Source: QHXQ01 sp045807745 | GTDB taxonomy: Bacteria; Acidobacteriota; Blastocatellia; Pyrinomonadales; Pyrinomonadaceae | Reading direction: 5' to 3' | DNA length: 64,000 nucleotides | Assembly: GCA_045807745.1 (NCBI GenBank) | Contig: JBJMGT010000018.1 | Coordinates: 124,001 to 188,000, forward strand | Part shown: piece by piece, positions 35,821-44,738 of the stretch | Position numbering within the stretch: the stretch's first letter is position 1 | How the letters are laid out: each line of letters opens with the position of its first letter | Program-made: the position numbers and the translations under genes | Notes under the pieces: model-generated | Told to the model about the DNA's origin: nothing | Seen by the model: the letters and a program-made list of their open reading frames with translations, nothing else | The model's database searches: none

Positions 35821-37005
35821 TCACCCGCCCGCACGTGCATTCATGCTGCTCTGCACGGCCGCGCGCAACACGGCCGCGAGTTTGTCGGCTTGCGCCGGCA
35901 GCGCGTAGTGCGCCAGGGCATGTTGTCGCCCGGCCGCGCCCATCGCGCGCCTGAGCGCCGCGTCGGTCAACAGCCGTGCGAGCGCCGCGTGCCACTCGGC
36001 GGGCGTGCGGGCCGGCAAGTGCGTCACGCCCGGCTCGCCTAGCTCGGCGCAGACGCCGACCGGCGTGACGACGAATGGCACGCCGACCGCCATGTATTGA
36101 ATCGCTTTGAAGCCCGACTTGCCCGCCAGCCACTCCGGCGGCGATGAAGGATTTTGATCGAGCGGATACAGCCCTATGTCCAACGACTGAAAGTCCGCGA
36201 CCTCGCGCCCCAAAGCCCACGGCAGACTCTCGACCTCGACGCCCGGCAACTCGATACGCTCCCGCCCCGCGCCGACGACCCGCAGCCGAAAACGGTGCGC
36301 GCGCGCCAACGCCTGCAACACCGGCAAGATCGTTTCTAGATAAGCGAAGGTTGAGTGCGTGCCGACCCAGCCGATGACGGGCACATCCGGCGCGGGCGCG
36401 GGCGGGAGCGGGCGGAACAGGTCTGTGTCAACGACCGTCGGGATGACGACGGCGCGTGCGCCCAGTCCCGCGACGTAATCGGCGATGAAACGATTGCCGC
36501 AGATGACGACCGTGGCCCAACGGATCAATTCATCCGTCTTGCCGAACCACTTCAACGCGCCGCCGAGCCGGCGGTAACTCTGACTGACGTAGCGCACGTA
36601 AGTCGCGTCGTCCAAATCGAGCACGAGCGTGCGCCCGCCCGCGCGCGTCAACAACCATTCAATGATCGGCGGGCCGAACAGCAGCGCCTCGCGCTGCACG
36701 AACACCACGTCGAAGCGGCGCGCGCTTAATACATCCGCGCAGCGGCGTAGCGTCGCGCCGGCGAGCGCGCGGGCCGTGCGCGCCCACTCCGCGCGTTTGT
36801 AGAGCGAGCTAAAGGTGCGCCCGTCGAGTAAGGGCCGGAGCGTCACGTCGATGCCGCGCGCCTTGAGCGGTGCGATGAACTGCGCGATGCGGTAGCGCGT
36901 GGCCGCCGCCTCAACCGGATAGGTGCAAAGAGCCAACACTTTCATCTTCGGCTCGCTCGCTGCGTCCGTGCTACTGGCGGGCGTGCCGGCTTGCGTGCTC
37001 GTCAT
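35821..37005 (-). CDS. Glycosyltransferase family 4-like
   Basis: 394 residues. The N-terminus MKVLALCTYPVEAAATRYRI after a short polar leader is GT-B type. LDLDDATYVRY and IGWVGTHSTFAYLETILPV are typical of this subgroup. The E-x7-E region is replaced by LAGKSGFKAIQYMAVGVPFV, lacking the first Glu, a known variation in this subgroup. Its ATG overlaps the TGA of the upstream gene at 37002-37005. Downstream, 35715-35820 holds a GCTAC/GTAGC stem around an A-rich loop near 35798, with no terminator tract. Confidence 0.85.
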   Translation of the reverse strand: MTSTQAGTPASSTDAASEPKMKVLALCTYPVEAAATRYRIAQFIAPLKARGIDVTLRPLLDGRTFSSLYKRAEWARTARALAGATLRRCADVLSARRFDVVFVQREALLFGPPIIEWLLTRAGGRTLVLDLDDATYVRYVSQSYRRLGGALKWFGKTDELIRWATVVICGNRFIADYVAGLGARAVVIPTVVDTDLFRPLPPAPAPDVPVIGWVGTHSTFAYLETILPVLQALARAHRFRLRVVGAGRERIELPGVEVESLPWALGREVADFQSLDIGLYPLDQNPSSPPEWLAGKSGFKAIQYMAVGVPFVVTPVGVCAELGEPGVTHLPARTPAEWHAALARLLTDAALRRAMGAAGRQHALAHYALPAQADKLAAVLRAAVQSSMNARAGG

Positions 37006-38264
37006 GGTGCGCCGTGCGTCGCCAGCGCAGGGGTCTGTTGCTTGCGTATGCGCCGGTACACGTTGCCGTAGCCGACGCCGCCGACGTTGACCAGATCAAA
37101 CTGCTGCCGCGCAACCTGTATGCAGCGTGCGCGCAGCGCCGGATCGGCCGCTAAGGCGAGCGCCTGCGCGGCCGCCGAGGCGAGCGCCTGTTCGTCGAAA
37201 CTGCGGAGCACTACGCCGACGCGTTCGCGTTCAAGCAGTTCGTCTGTGTCCCCAATGCCAGCGTTGCTGACGACGGGCAGCCCGGCGAGCAGGTACTCCG
37301 GAATCTTCGTCGGCGATGAAGCGATCTGCGCGAAGGTCGGTTTGCGCAGCGACAGACCCAGCCGTGCGCGGCGCAAGTACTGCGGCACTTCGGCGGGCGC
37401 GACCGGCCCGATCCAGAAGTCCTCGTCCCGCAAGCCCGCACGCCGGAGCGTCGCCGTCGCCGCCGCCGGGTCGCTCTTGGTCAGGATGCGCAGAAAGGCG
37501 TCCGCGCGTCGCGCCCGCACCGCCAGAAAAAACTGGCCGATCTCGTCCAGCAGATACAAGCCCGTCACCGCGCCCGCGTAGATCAACTCGAAGCGCTCCG
37601 GCGTTGTCGTTGTCGCGCTGTCCTCAGTTCCGTTCTGCGCCGCGAACCGGGCGGAGTCAACACAACACGGGATCACTTCGATCTTCTCCGCGCTTGCATA
37701 CCCTTCGGCGACGACCCAGTCGCGCATCCGGCGCGTGAGCACCACGAGTTGATCCGCGCGCCTGAGACCCAACGATTCCAACCATTTCACCGCGCGATAG
37801 ACAGCCGAGTCCGGCCGCCAATGTCCCGCGTCCGCGTACTCGTCGGCCATCAAACCGCGCACGTCAAAAATGACGCGCGTGTCGGCGAGCGGTCGCGCCA
37901 GCAGCGCCATCGCCAACGCCATGTGCGCGCGCGCGTGCAGGACGTGGATGCGATGCCGACGTGCGAGCCACAGGGCCGTCACTGCGCCCATCAGAATGTC
38001 GTAGAGCGTGGCGGGCGCGGACGGCCGCTTGTGATAAGCGCGGGCGTGCCAATGTATGCCATCGGCCGCGAGGCGTGTGCGCGTCTCGGCCAGTTGCGCC
38101 GCCGACCATGCGCGGCTGAACTGCGGCTCGAAGGTGAGCAGATAAACTTCCAGCCCTTGCGCCGCCAGTTGCCGTAGGTAGGGCAACACCTGCGTCTGCA
38201 CCAGCGGCTCGCGCAGACCGAAGTAGCACAGATAGAGTGTGCGGGCTGAAGCTAAAGATGACAT
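37002..38264 (-). CDS. Glycosyltransferase family 4
   Basis: About 420 residues. RTLYLCYFGLREPLVQTQVL is the N-terminal acceptor region, IHVLHARAHMALAMALL follows, and the donor half ends in SPTKIPEYLLAGLPVVSN where GT4 proteins carry the ribose-binding Glu. ATG at 38264 is chosen over a GTG at 38288. It is first of a two-gene minus unit (4-bp overlap with 35821) and is divergent from the plus-strand methyltransferase at 38463, so a promoter probably lies in 38289-38462. Confidence 0.85.
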   Translation of the reverse strand: MSSLASARTLYLCYFGLREPLVQTQVLPYLRQLAAQGLEVYLLTFEPQFSRAWSAAQLAETRTRLAADGIHWHARAYHKRPSAPATLYDILMGAVTALWLARRHRIHVLHARAHMALAMALLARPLADTRVIFDVRGLMADEYADAGHWRPDSAVYRAVKWLESLGLRRADQLVVLTRRMRDWVVAEGYASAEKIEVIPCCVDSARFAAQNGTEDSATTTTPERFELIYAGAVTGLYLLDEIGQFFLAVRARRADAFLRILTKSDPAAATATLRRAGLRDEDFWIGPVAPAEVPQYLRRARLGLSLRKPTFAQIASSPTKIPEYLLAGLPVVSNAGIGDTDELLERERVGVVLRSFDEQALASAAAQALALAADPALRARCIQVARQQFDLVNVGGVGYGNVYRRIRKQQTPALATHGAP

Positions 38265-38462
38265 TGTGGTTTGACTGCGACCGAACACCGAGTGCGCAAA
38301 TTCACTTTAAGCACGAGCGAAGGTTGACATTAAGTTTCCCACGCGCCGTTCGTCAACCGGCCGCGCCGCCGGGTTTGCCGCCCACGCGCAAGCTTTGTTA
38401 AGCTGCCCGCGCAAGTTAAACCTTTGGGCAGAACTTCGCTGCGCAACAGAGGAACGTGGTAG

Positions 38463-39326
38463 ATGGCCGCAGACGCTCCACAACCGACGACCGAGACGTT
38501 GAACTACGACCCGCGCACGGTCGAGGGGTTCGGGCGCGAGTGGAGTCGTTTCGATCAGACCGCATTGGACGAGCGCGAGCGGCAGGAGTTGTTTGCCGCC
38601 TACTTCAAGCTCTTCCCGTGGGGTGCGCTGCCCGCTAACGCCGTCGGTTTCGATCTGGGTTGCGGCACGGGGCGCTGGGCCAAGTCGGTCGCGGCGCGCG
38701 TCGGGCGACTCTACTGCGTGGACGCGAGCAAAGAGGCGCTCGCCGTCGCGCGGCGCAACCTCGCCGCTTCCGCCAACTGTGAATTCATCACAGCTTCAGT
38801 CGCACAGTTACCGTTCGCGGATGGCTCGATGGACTTCGGCTATTCGCTCGGCGTGTTGCATCACGTGCCCGACACGGCCGCCGGGATCAAAGCTTGCGCG
38901 GCGAAACTCAAACCCGGCGCGCCGCTGTTGCTCTATCTCTATTACGCCTTCGACAACCGCCCCGCGTGGTTTCGCCTGCTCTGGCGCACGAGCGATACGG
39001 GCCGCCGTCTGATCTCCAAGCTCCCGTTCCGTTTGAAACATGCGCTGACGGAATTGATCGCGCTCACGGTCTACTGGCCGCTTGCCCGTACCGCGCGTCT
39101 GCTCGAAGACATGGGTCGCAACGTGGACGCCTTTCCGCTCGCGCTCTACCGCCGGCGCAGTTTCTACACGATGCGCACCGACGCGCTCGACCGTCTCGGC
39201 ACGGTGTTAGAACAACGCTTCACGGCCAGACAGATCAGACAGATGATGGAGGCAGCGGGGCTGGAACGGATCGAGTTTAGCGACACGATGCCCTACTGGT
39301 GCGCCCTCGGCTATAAGCGCGCCTAG
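38463..39326 (+). CDS. Class I SAM-dependent methyltransferase
   Basis: 287 residues. Motif I, VGFDLGCGTGRWAKSVA, is near residue 60, VDASKEALAVA is the acidic loop, and FGYSLGVLHHVPDTAAGI is the motif IV region of Methyltransf_11. A C-terminal extension of about 100 residues (YRRRSFYTMRTDALDRLGT onward) is typical of glycan-locus methyltransferases. GAGGAA lies about 10 bases before the ATG. It is one of few plus-strand genes and converges on the GT2 gene at 39341 with 14 bp between stops. It likely O-methylates a sugar; substrate unknown. Confidence 0.88.
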   Translation: MAADAPQPTTETLNYDPRTVEGFGREWSRFDQTALDERERQELFAAYFKLFPWGALPANAVGFDLGCGTGRWAKSVAARVGRLYCVDASKEALAVARRNLAASANCEFITASVAQLPFADGSMDFGYSLGVLHHVPDTAAGIKACAAKLKPGAPLLLYLYYAFDNRPAWFRLLWRTSDTGRRLISKLPFRLKHALTELIALTVYWPLARTARLLEDMGRNVDAFPLALYRRRSFYTMRTDALDRLGTVLEQRFTARQIRQMMEAAGLERIEFSDTMPYWCALGYKRA

Positions 39327-39340
39327 CGCAAACGATTCGC

Positions 39341-40396
39341 TCAGGCCGGCGGCTCTGTTTCACTCGTGTGCGCGGGCGCGGTTGCGGGCCGTCTTGCCGG
39401 GTGCGCGCCGGCTTGAATCCAGCCCACGTAGGTCGCCAGATCAAGCGTCAGCAGAATGAGCAGCACGTAACCGAACTGAAGCGGATTTAAGCCCCACGCC
39501 AAGCCGTGCCCGGCGCGATGCTGCCAGACGCTCTTGGCCGTCCGGGCCGACATACCAAGCGGCAACGCCAACAGCCACCAAGGGCTGTGCACGAGTGCCA
39601 GTAAGACGAAACCGGCGGCGACCACGTACTGCCGGAGCAGCCCGTAATGCCAGCCGCGCTGGCGGCCGGCCCAGACATTATGCCGGGAGTAGTTGGCGAA
39701 GCGGCGAAAGGTAGCAGCGAACGTGGGTTGCAGTTGCCACCACACAGTCGCTTGCGGTGCGTGCGTGACGTAACAGCCCTGCTGCGCGATTCGTTCCATG
39801 AAGATCAAATCTTCGGCCGCGCGTAGGTCGGGGAAGCCGCCGACGCGCTGCCAGACCGCGCGCTGAAGCAACATGGACGCGGTCGAGGGCCCGCGCAGCC
39901 ACCCGGTCTTGCTCTGCCACTTGGGCGGCACATAAGCGACGGCCGCCGCGCGTGTGAAGCGCGTGTCGGTCACCGGTTCGTAGTTGCCATAGACCACTTC
40001 CGCACCCGGCGCGCGCTCAAGCGCCGCCAACAATTGCGCCAGCCAAGTCGCTTCCACATGCACACCAGCGTCCACCAGTGCGATCCATTCGTGACGCGCG
40101 GCGGCAATACCGAGATTGCGCCCACGCCCCGGCGTCGCCTCCGCTGTCTCGATGACACGTATCTTTTCGTCCGTGGCCGCCAGCGCGCGTGCGAGCGCAA
40201 CCGTCCCGTCCGTTGAGCCGCCATCGACGATGATGATTTCAGCCGGCGCACAGGTCTGTGCGTGCAGCGATGCGATGAGCGCGGGCAAAGACTGCGTCTC
40301 ATTCTTAACCGGGATCACGACGGAGACGGCACGGCGCGCCGGCCCCGCAGAAGCGGGCGGGCGGGCGGCGGGACGGGGCGGCGTGTTCGCGGGCAT
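39341..40396 (-). CDS. Glycosyltransferase family 2 with C-terminal membrane part
   Basis: 351 residues. SVVIPVKNETQSLPALIASL and IIIVDGGSTDGTVALA form the GT-A nucleotide site. WIALVDAGVHVEATW carries a D-x-G in place of the usual DxD. EDLIFMERIAQQGCYV is the acceptor-side acidic region. Two or three hydrophobic segments follow after residue 240. A proline/alanine-rich tail precedes the stop. It is 8 bp from the next upstream GT2 (40405), so the two are probably co-translated. Specificity unknown. Confidence 0.87.
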   Translation of the reverse strand: MPANTPPRPAARPPASAGPARRAVSVVIPVKNETQSLPALIASLHAQTCAPAEIIIVDGGSTDGTVALARALAATDEKIRVIETAEATPGRGRNLGIAAARHEWIALVDAGVHVEATWLAQLLAALERAPGAEVVYGNYEPVTDTRFTRAAAVAYVPPKWQSKTGWLRGPSTASMLLQRAVWQRVGGFPDLRAAEDLIFMERIAQQGCYVTHAPQATVWWQLQPTFAATFRRFANYSRHNVWAGRQRGWHYGLLRQYVVAAGFVLLALVHSPWWLLALPLGMSARTAKSVWQHRAGHGLAWGLNPLQFGYVLLILLTLDLATYVGWIQAGAHPARRPATAPAHTSETEPPA

Positions 40397-40404
40397 AGAC
40401 AGGT

Positions 40405-41421
40405 TCAGTGCTCCCGCAAAGCGCGCTTCAGATCAGCCCAGTACATTTCCAACACGATGGCCACCTCTTCGGTCGGTCGCCGCCGTAGACCGCGCCAGAG
40501 CCGCTGGGCCGCCATCACTAGACAGCCGGCGATCAAGTTGGCGAGCACATGACTGCGCGACAGGCAACGGCGCTGGAAATCGAAAAATGAATTGAGCTGC
40601 ACGCGCAGCTTCTCGCGACTCGACCAACGTTGCAGCGAGAACTGACCGCCGTGATGCACGACTTCCGCCGCCGGCTCGAACACGAGCAGCCAACCGGCGC
40701 GCGTGATCCGCAGACACCACTCGTTGTCTTCGCCGTACATGTGGAAACGTTCGTCCAAGCCCCCGACCGCGTCGATCATCTCGCGCCGCGCGAGGATGGC
40801 CGCGCCGAAGAGCATCGGCACGGCCCGTTGCGTCGCGTGATCCCAGTGCCCGCCCAGCAGCAGCCGCCCGCGCAGACGACGCGGTAGCAAGCGCCACAAG
40901 CCGACGCCCGTAACGACGATCTCCCACGGCGTCGGCGGATTGCGCCAGACGCTGTGCTGCAACGTACCATCGGTGTTGAGCAGGCGCGGCCCCGTTGCGC
41001 CGATGTGCGCGTCGGCGCGTAGGGTTGCGACGAGCGTGTCTATCGCACCCGGCTTAACTTCTGTGTCCGGGTTGAGCAGGAACAATAACGGCGCGTGGCT
41101 GTACGCGATGGCCTGATTGTTGGCCCGGCTGAAACCGACGTTCTCGGCATTCTCGATCACGTGCAACGTGACGCCCGGCAGCAAGGCGGCGATCTCGGCC
41201 GAACGCAGCCAACTCACGCTGTCGTCCGCCGAGGCGTTATCCACTACGACGATGTCATAGGCGACGCCGGGCGGCGCTTGCGCGATGCTCCGGACGCACT
41301 TGCGCAACAACTCGCCGCCGTTCCAGTTGACGATGATGATGGATACCAGCGGGCGGTGTGCCTGCGCGCCGGTTGCGTGCTCTTGCATCTTGTTCACGGC
41401 CTGTTCGAGTGTGACAGACAT
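40405..41421 (-). CDS. Glycosyltransferase family 2 (rhamnosyltransferase-like)
   Basis: 338 residues. VSIIIVNWNGGELLRKCV and VVVDNASADDSVSWL are typical of the WbbL/RfbF-type GT2 group. FLLNPDTEVKPGAID has the DxD in NPDTE form, and MYGEDNEWCLRITRAGW is the catalytic acidic block. No membrane segments are clear. Three 15-bp tandem repeats lie directly upstream of the ATG (41423-41467). A short piece of a related GT2 gene survives near 41986-42045. Confidence 0.9.
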   Translation of the reverse strand: MSVTLEQAVNKMQEHATGAQAHRPLVSIIIVNWNGGELLRKCVRSIAQAPPGVAYDIVVVDNASADDSVSWLRSAEIAALLPGVTLHVIENAENVGFSRANNQAIAYSHAPLLFLLNPDTEVKPGAIDTLVATLRADAHIGATGPRLLNTDGTLQHSVWRNPPTPWEIVVTGVGLWRLLPRRLRGRLLLGGHWDHATQRAVPMLFGAAILARREMIDAVGGLDERFHMYGEDNEWCLRITRAGWLLVFEPAAEVVHHGGQFSLQRWSSREKLRVQLNSFFDFQRRCLSRSHVLANLIAGCLVMAAQRLWRGLRRRPTEEVAIVLEMYWADLKRALREH

Positions 41422-41422
41422 C

Positions 41423-41467
41423 TAATGAATGTGCCGATAATGAATGTGCCGGTAATGAATGTGCCGA
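41423..41467. repeat. Three 15-bp tandem repeats upstream of the GT2 start
   Basis: Units at 41423-41437, 41438-41452 and 41453-41467 read TAATGAATGTGCCG plus A, G and A. They begin 2 bases upstream of the GT2 start codon at 41419-41421 on the minus strand, where the ribosome site should be. Copy number could alter spacing or leader length. Confidence 0.9.
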
Positions 41468-41571
41468 ATAGCGACCTATCGTCTGCCGCCTATGTGTTCA
41501 TTCGCGCGCTCTGTCAGCGTGCCCTACCTTAGCTTCATCATCCGCTTTTTCAAATGCCTGCCGGTTGCGAC

Positions 41572-41985
41572 TCAGACGGCGTTGCGCCGCGCCAGCAGCC
41601 CGCGCAGCCCGCCGACCGCGCCCCGGATCACGTAGAGACTGCCCATGCTCGCCAGCGCCGCCAGCAAGAGGGCGACTGGCGTGCGCGCGCGCTCCAAACC
41701 GACGTAAGGCAGGGCGCGAATCGCGGCGGCCATGAGCATCAGGGCACAGAAGATCAGGCGATTCTCTCTCGTCCAACGCAGCCCGATGGCGCGCCGCAAG
41801 ATGGCCCAACACAGCAGACAGTAGATCATGGTGTGAGCAGAAAGCCCAGCCCCAAGCCCTCAAGCCCGAACCAGTGCATGCCCAGCCGACTGCACAACAG
41901 CAAGGACGTGCCGCCGATCAGTTCCGTGCAGAAGAAGACCGTGCTGCCGCTGCGCGCCAAGATGACAAAGGACATCGCCCAAGCA
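41572..41985 (-). pseudogene. Remnant: C-terminal part of a Wzx-type flippase, frameshifted
   Basis: Two minus-strand frames join. First comes SFVILARSGSTVFFCTELI ... FGLEGLGLGFLLTP (41834-41975). Then, after a frameshift, MIYCLLCWAILRRAIGLRW ... to ALASMGSLYVIRGAVGG and stop (41572-41829). Both are hydrophobic and fit the last helices of a polysaccharide flippase. The N-terminal two thirds are missing. No ribosome site is seen. Confidence 0.65.
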
Positions 41986-42045
41986 GCGGCGCAGCAGTTC
42001 GCCGCCGTTCCAGTTCAAGCTGATGCTGCATTTCGGCCGCCACCG
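41986..42045 (-). pseudogene. Remnant: short GT2 glycosyltransferase piece fused to flippase remnant
   Basis: The minus strand encodes SLNWNGGELLRRCL, matching the VNWNGGELLRKCV block near the N-terminus of the intact GT2 at 40405-41421. It leads straight into the flippase remnant. Only about 15-18 codons are recognisable. Confidence 0.6.
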
Positions 42046-42213
42046 TTGCTTGCACTGCCAGCAAAACAATCTAGCACAAAAGGTCTTGGCCGGCACTCGA
42101 CAGACAAACCCGCTGTTTGACTGACTTTTCCCCGCTAGCTTACTATTTGCCCTTCTTACTGCCAGCGCGCACGCCGCCCGGCGGCCTAGTCAGACACGGA
42201 CAACAGAAGTTTA

Positions 42214-44058
42214 ATGAGTTCTACCTACATTCTCGGCATCTCGGCCTATTACCACGACTCCGCCGCCTGCGTCATGCGCGATAGTGAGATCGTCGCGGCG
42301 GCGCAGGAGGAGCGCTTTACGCGCAAGAAGCACGACCATCGCTTCCCTGCGCATGCGGTCGAGTATTGTCTCAACGCTGCCGGCATCACGGGCGCGGAGG
42401 TTGATTACGTCGCCTTCTACGACAAGCCGCTATTGAAGTTTGAGCGCCTGCTTGAGACCTACATCGACTACGCGCCGCGCGGCATCCGCTCGTTCCTGAT
42501 GGCGATGCCGTTGTGGCTGAAAGAGAAGCTGTGGATTCGTGAGCAGGTCGAAGAGCGTTGCAACTACAAAGGCAAGGTGCTCTTCACCGAGCACCACGAG
42601 TCGCACGCTGCGTCGGCCTTCTTCCCTGCCCCGTTTGAGTCAGCAGCGGTCTTAACGATGGACGGCGTGGGCGAATGGGCGACATCGAGTTATGGGTACG
42701 GGCGCGCGAACGAGTTGCACTTAATGGCTGAGCTACACTTCCCGCACTCGCTCGGGCTGCTCTATTCCGCCTTCACTTACTACACCGGCTTCAAAGTCAA
42801 CTCCGGCGAATACAAAGTGATGGGCCTCGCGCCTTACGGCGAGCCGAAGTATGTCAAGTTGATCCTCGACGAGTTGGTTGATCTGCGCGTGGACGGCTCG
42901 CTCCGGCTCAACATGAAATACTTCGACTACTGTCAGGGTCTCACGATGACCAACAGCGAGTTTGATCGTCTGTTCGGCGGCCCTGCGCGGCAGTCTGAAA
43001 GTGAATTGACACAGCGCGAGATGGACTTGGCGCGCTCGGTGCAAGAGGTGACGGAAGAGGCGATGCTGCGCATGGCGCGGCACGTGCACAAAGAGACGGG
43101 CGAGCAGAACTTGTGTCTCGCGGGCGGCGTCGCTTTGAACTGCGTCGGCAACGGGCGCATCCTGCGCGAGGGGCCGTTCGAGCAGGTTTGGATTCAGCCG
43201 GCGGCGGGCGATGCGGGCGGCGCGCTCGGCGCGTGTCTCTCGACGTGGTATCAGTATCTTGGCAACGAACGCAACGTCGAAAGCGTTAAGGGCGGTCACG
43301 CCGACGGCATGCGCGGCTCTTATCTCGGCCCCGTCTATACGAACGAAGAGATACTCGCCTTCCTAGACACGACCGGCGCGACCTACCGGCGCCTTGAACA
43401 CGATGAACTGGCCGAGTACGTCGCCGGTCTGCTCGCGCAGGAGAAGATCGTCGGTTGGTTTCAAGGGCGCATGGAATTCGGCCCGCGCGCGCTAGGCTGT
43501 CGCAGCATCCTCGGCGACCCGCGCTCGCCCCGCATGCAGGCGCAGATGAACTTGAAGATCAAGTTTCGTGAATCGTTCCGCCCGTTCGCGCCCTCGGTCT
43601 TGCGCGAGCGCGTCAGCGATTATTTCGAGTTGGCTTGCGACTCGCCCTACATGCTCTTGGTCGCGCCCGTCGCCGAGCGCCACCGCATCCCGATGAGCGC
43701 CGCAGAGCAGCGCCTGTTCGGCATCGAAAAATTGAACGTTCCGCGCTCCATCGTCCCCGCCATCACGCACGTTGACTACTCAGCGCGCGTGCAGACCGTC
43801 CGGCGCGAAGACAATCCGCTCTACCACGATCTGATCGCGGCGTTCGACCGTTTGACCGGTTGCCCTCTGGTCGTCAACACATCGTTCAACGTGCGCGGCG
43901 AGCCAATCGTCTGCGCGCCAGAACACGCCTTCACCTGTTTCCTGCGCACCGAGATGGACGTGCTCGTCATGGGCGATTACGTGCTCGACAAACGCGACCA
44001 AGACATTAGCCTGCGCGACAAAGATTTAGCGTGGCAGGAGGAGTTCCAGCTTGACTAG
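42214..44058 (+). CDS. Carbamoyltransferase, SxtI-like (NodU/CmcH family)
   Basis: 614 residues. The N-terminus YILGISAYYHDSAACVM, QEERFTRKKHDHRFP, the metal-binding EHHESHAASAFF (126-137), MDGVGEWATSS and LAGGVALNCVGNGR define the ASKHA-like domain. The C-terminal part has FQGRMEFGPRALGCRSILGDP and NTSFNVRGEPIVC. It carbamoylates a hydroxyl from carbamoyl-phosphate and ATP. The following genes, SxtJ-like, DUF5989 and an SGNH remnant, form the known neighbourhood of the SxtI subfamily named after the saxitoxin cluster. The target here is probably a sugar, not a toxin. It starts a plus-strand cassette inside a minus-strand locus. Confidence 0.93.
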   Translation: MSSTYILGISAYYHDSAACVMRDSEIVAAAQEERFTRKKHDHRFPAHAVEYCLNAAGITGAEVDYVAFYDKPLLKFERLLETYIDYAPRGIRSFLMAMPLWLKEKLWIREQVEERCNYKGKVLFTEHHESHAASAFFPAPFESAAVLTMDGVGEWATSSYGYGRANELHLMAELHFPHSLGLLYSAFTYYTGFKVNSGEYKVMGLAPYGEPKYVKLILDELVDLRVDGSLRLNMKYFDYCQGLTMTNSEFDRLFGGPARQSESELTQREMDLARSVQEVTEEAMLRMARHVHKETGEQNLCLAGGVALNCVGNGRILREGPFEQVWIQPAAGDAGGALGACLSTWYQYLGNERNVESVKGGHADGMRGSYLGPVYTNEEILAFLDTTGATYRRLEHDELAEYVAGLLAQEKIVGWFQGRMEFGPRALGCRSILGDPRSPRMQAQMNLKIKFRESFRPFAPSVLRERVSDYFELACDSPYMLLVAPVAERHRIPMSAAEQRLFGIEKLNVPRSIVPAITHVDYSARVQTVRREDNPLYHDLIAAFDRLTGCPLVVNTSFNVRGEPIVCAPEHAFTCFLRTEMDVLVMGDYVLDKRDQDISLRDKDLAWQEEFQLD

Positions 44059-44470
44059 ACTGCACGACGAAGCCAAGCCGGTCACGGACGCGCAGGCGCG
44101 CAAGACGGCGCTCATCGTCGCGGGCGTGCTGCTCGCGCTGGCCGGTTGGCAATACTTTCGCCACCGTCCGACGGCGAGCGCGGTGTTGGCCGCAACGGGC
44201 GCGGCGCTCGCCATTATCGGCTTCCTGTTCCCGCCGCTGGCGCGCGCCTTCCACACCTACTGGATGAGCTTTGCAACGCTCCTCGGTTGGATCAACAGCC
44301 GCATCTTATTGGGTCTGATGTTCTATGGCGTGTTCGCGCCTTACAACTTGATCGGGCGCGTCGTCGGGCGCGACCCGCTCCGTCGGCGCGGACGCGCGCA
44401 AGTGGAGAGCTACTGGATACCGCGCAAAGCGACGAGGCAGACGCGCGAACAGTTTGAGCGGACGTTTTAA
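44051..44470 (+). CDS. SxtJ family membrane protein
   Basis: 139 residues with three hydrophobic segments (about 18-35, 42-67 and 77-106) and a basic C-terminus. FHTYWMSFATLLGWINSRI and LMFYGVFAPYNLIGRVVGRD match the SxtJ family. The start is TTG at 44051, overlapping the carbamoyltransferase stop by 8 bases, with AGGAGGAG 7 bases upstream, a very strong ribosome site. Function is not known; the conserved link to carbamoyltransferases suggests a membrane partner. Confidence 0.85.
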   Translation: MTRLHDEAKPVTDAQARKTALIVAGVLLALAGWQYFRHRPTASAVLAATGAALAIIGFLFPPLARAFHTYWMSFATLLGWINSRILLGLMFYGVFAPYNLIGRVVGRDPLRRRGRAQVESYWIPRKATRQTREQFERTF

Positions 44471-44473
44471 ATA

Positions 44474-44550
44474 GTCAGAACCGCCTGCTGCAAGCGGGCG
44501 GGTCGAGCTAACGCAACCACTATCCGCCTGCTACCGCAGGCGGTTCTGAC
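44474..44550. repeat. Inverted repeat GTCAGAACCGCCTGC between sxtJ-like and DUF5989 genes
   Basis: GTCAGAACCGCCTGC at 44474-44488 has a perfect inverted copy at 44536-44550. Inside is a tighter hairpin, CCGCCTGC-TACC-GCAGGCGG (44524-44543). It occupies most of the 105-bp gap. It could attenuate transcription within the cassette or be a REP/MITE-like insertion. Confidence 0.85.
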
Positions 44551-44575
44551 AGGCTGTTTTCGGGGATCGTACTCT

Positions 44576-44734
44576 ATGGGTAAGATGCGTCTGGCCGGAG
44601 AAATCTGGCTCTTCCTTTCACAGAACAAAAAGCTGTGGCTGCTGCCGATCATCATCGTGCTGCTGCTCTTGGGCGTGCTCCTCATCTTCGCGCAAAGCTC
44701 CGCGCTCGCGCCGTTCATCTACACGCTGTTCTAA
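44576..44734 (+). CDS. DUF5989 family small membrane protein
   Basis: 52 residues: MGKMRLAGEIWLFLSQNKK, then a single membrane helix (LWLLPIIIVLLLLGVLLIF) and a short tail ending IYTLF. This is the DUF5989 / SxtK-like small protein that follows SxtJ in carbamoyltransferase cassettes. The stop is 4 bp before the SGNH start. Biochemical role unknown; probably part of a membrane complex with the SxtJ-like protein. Confidence 0.85.
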   Translation: MGKMRLAGEIWLFLSQNKKLWLLPIIIVLLLLGVLLIFAQSSALAPFIYTLF

Positions 44735-44738
44735 CCGC

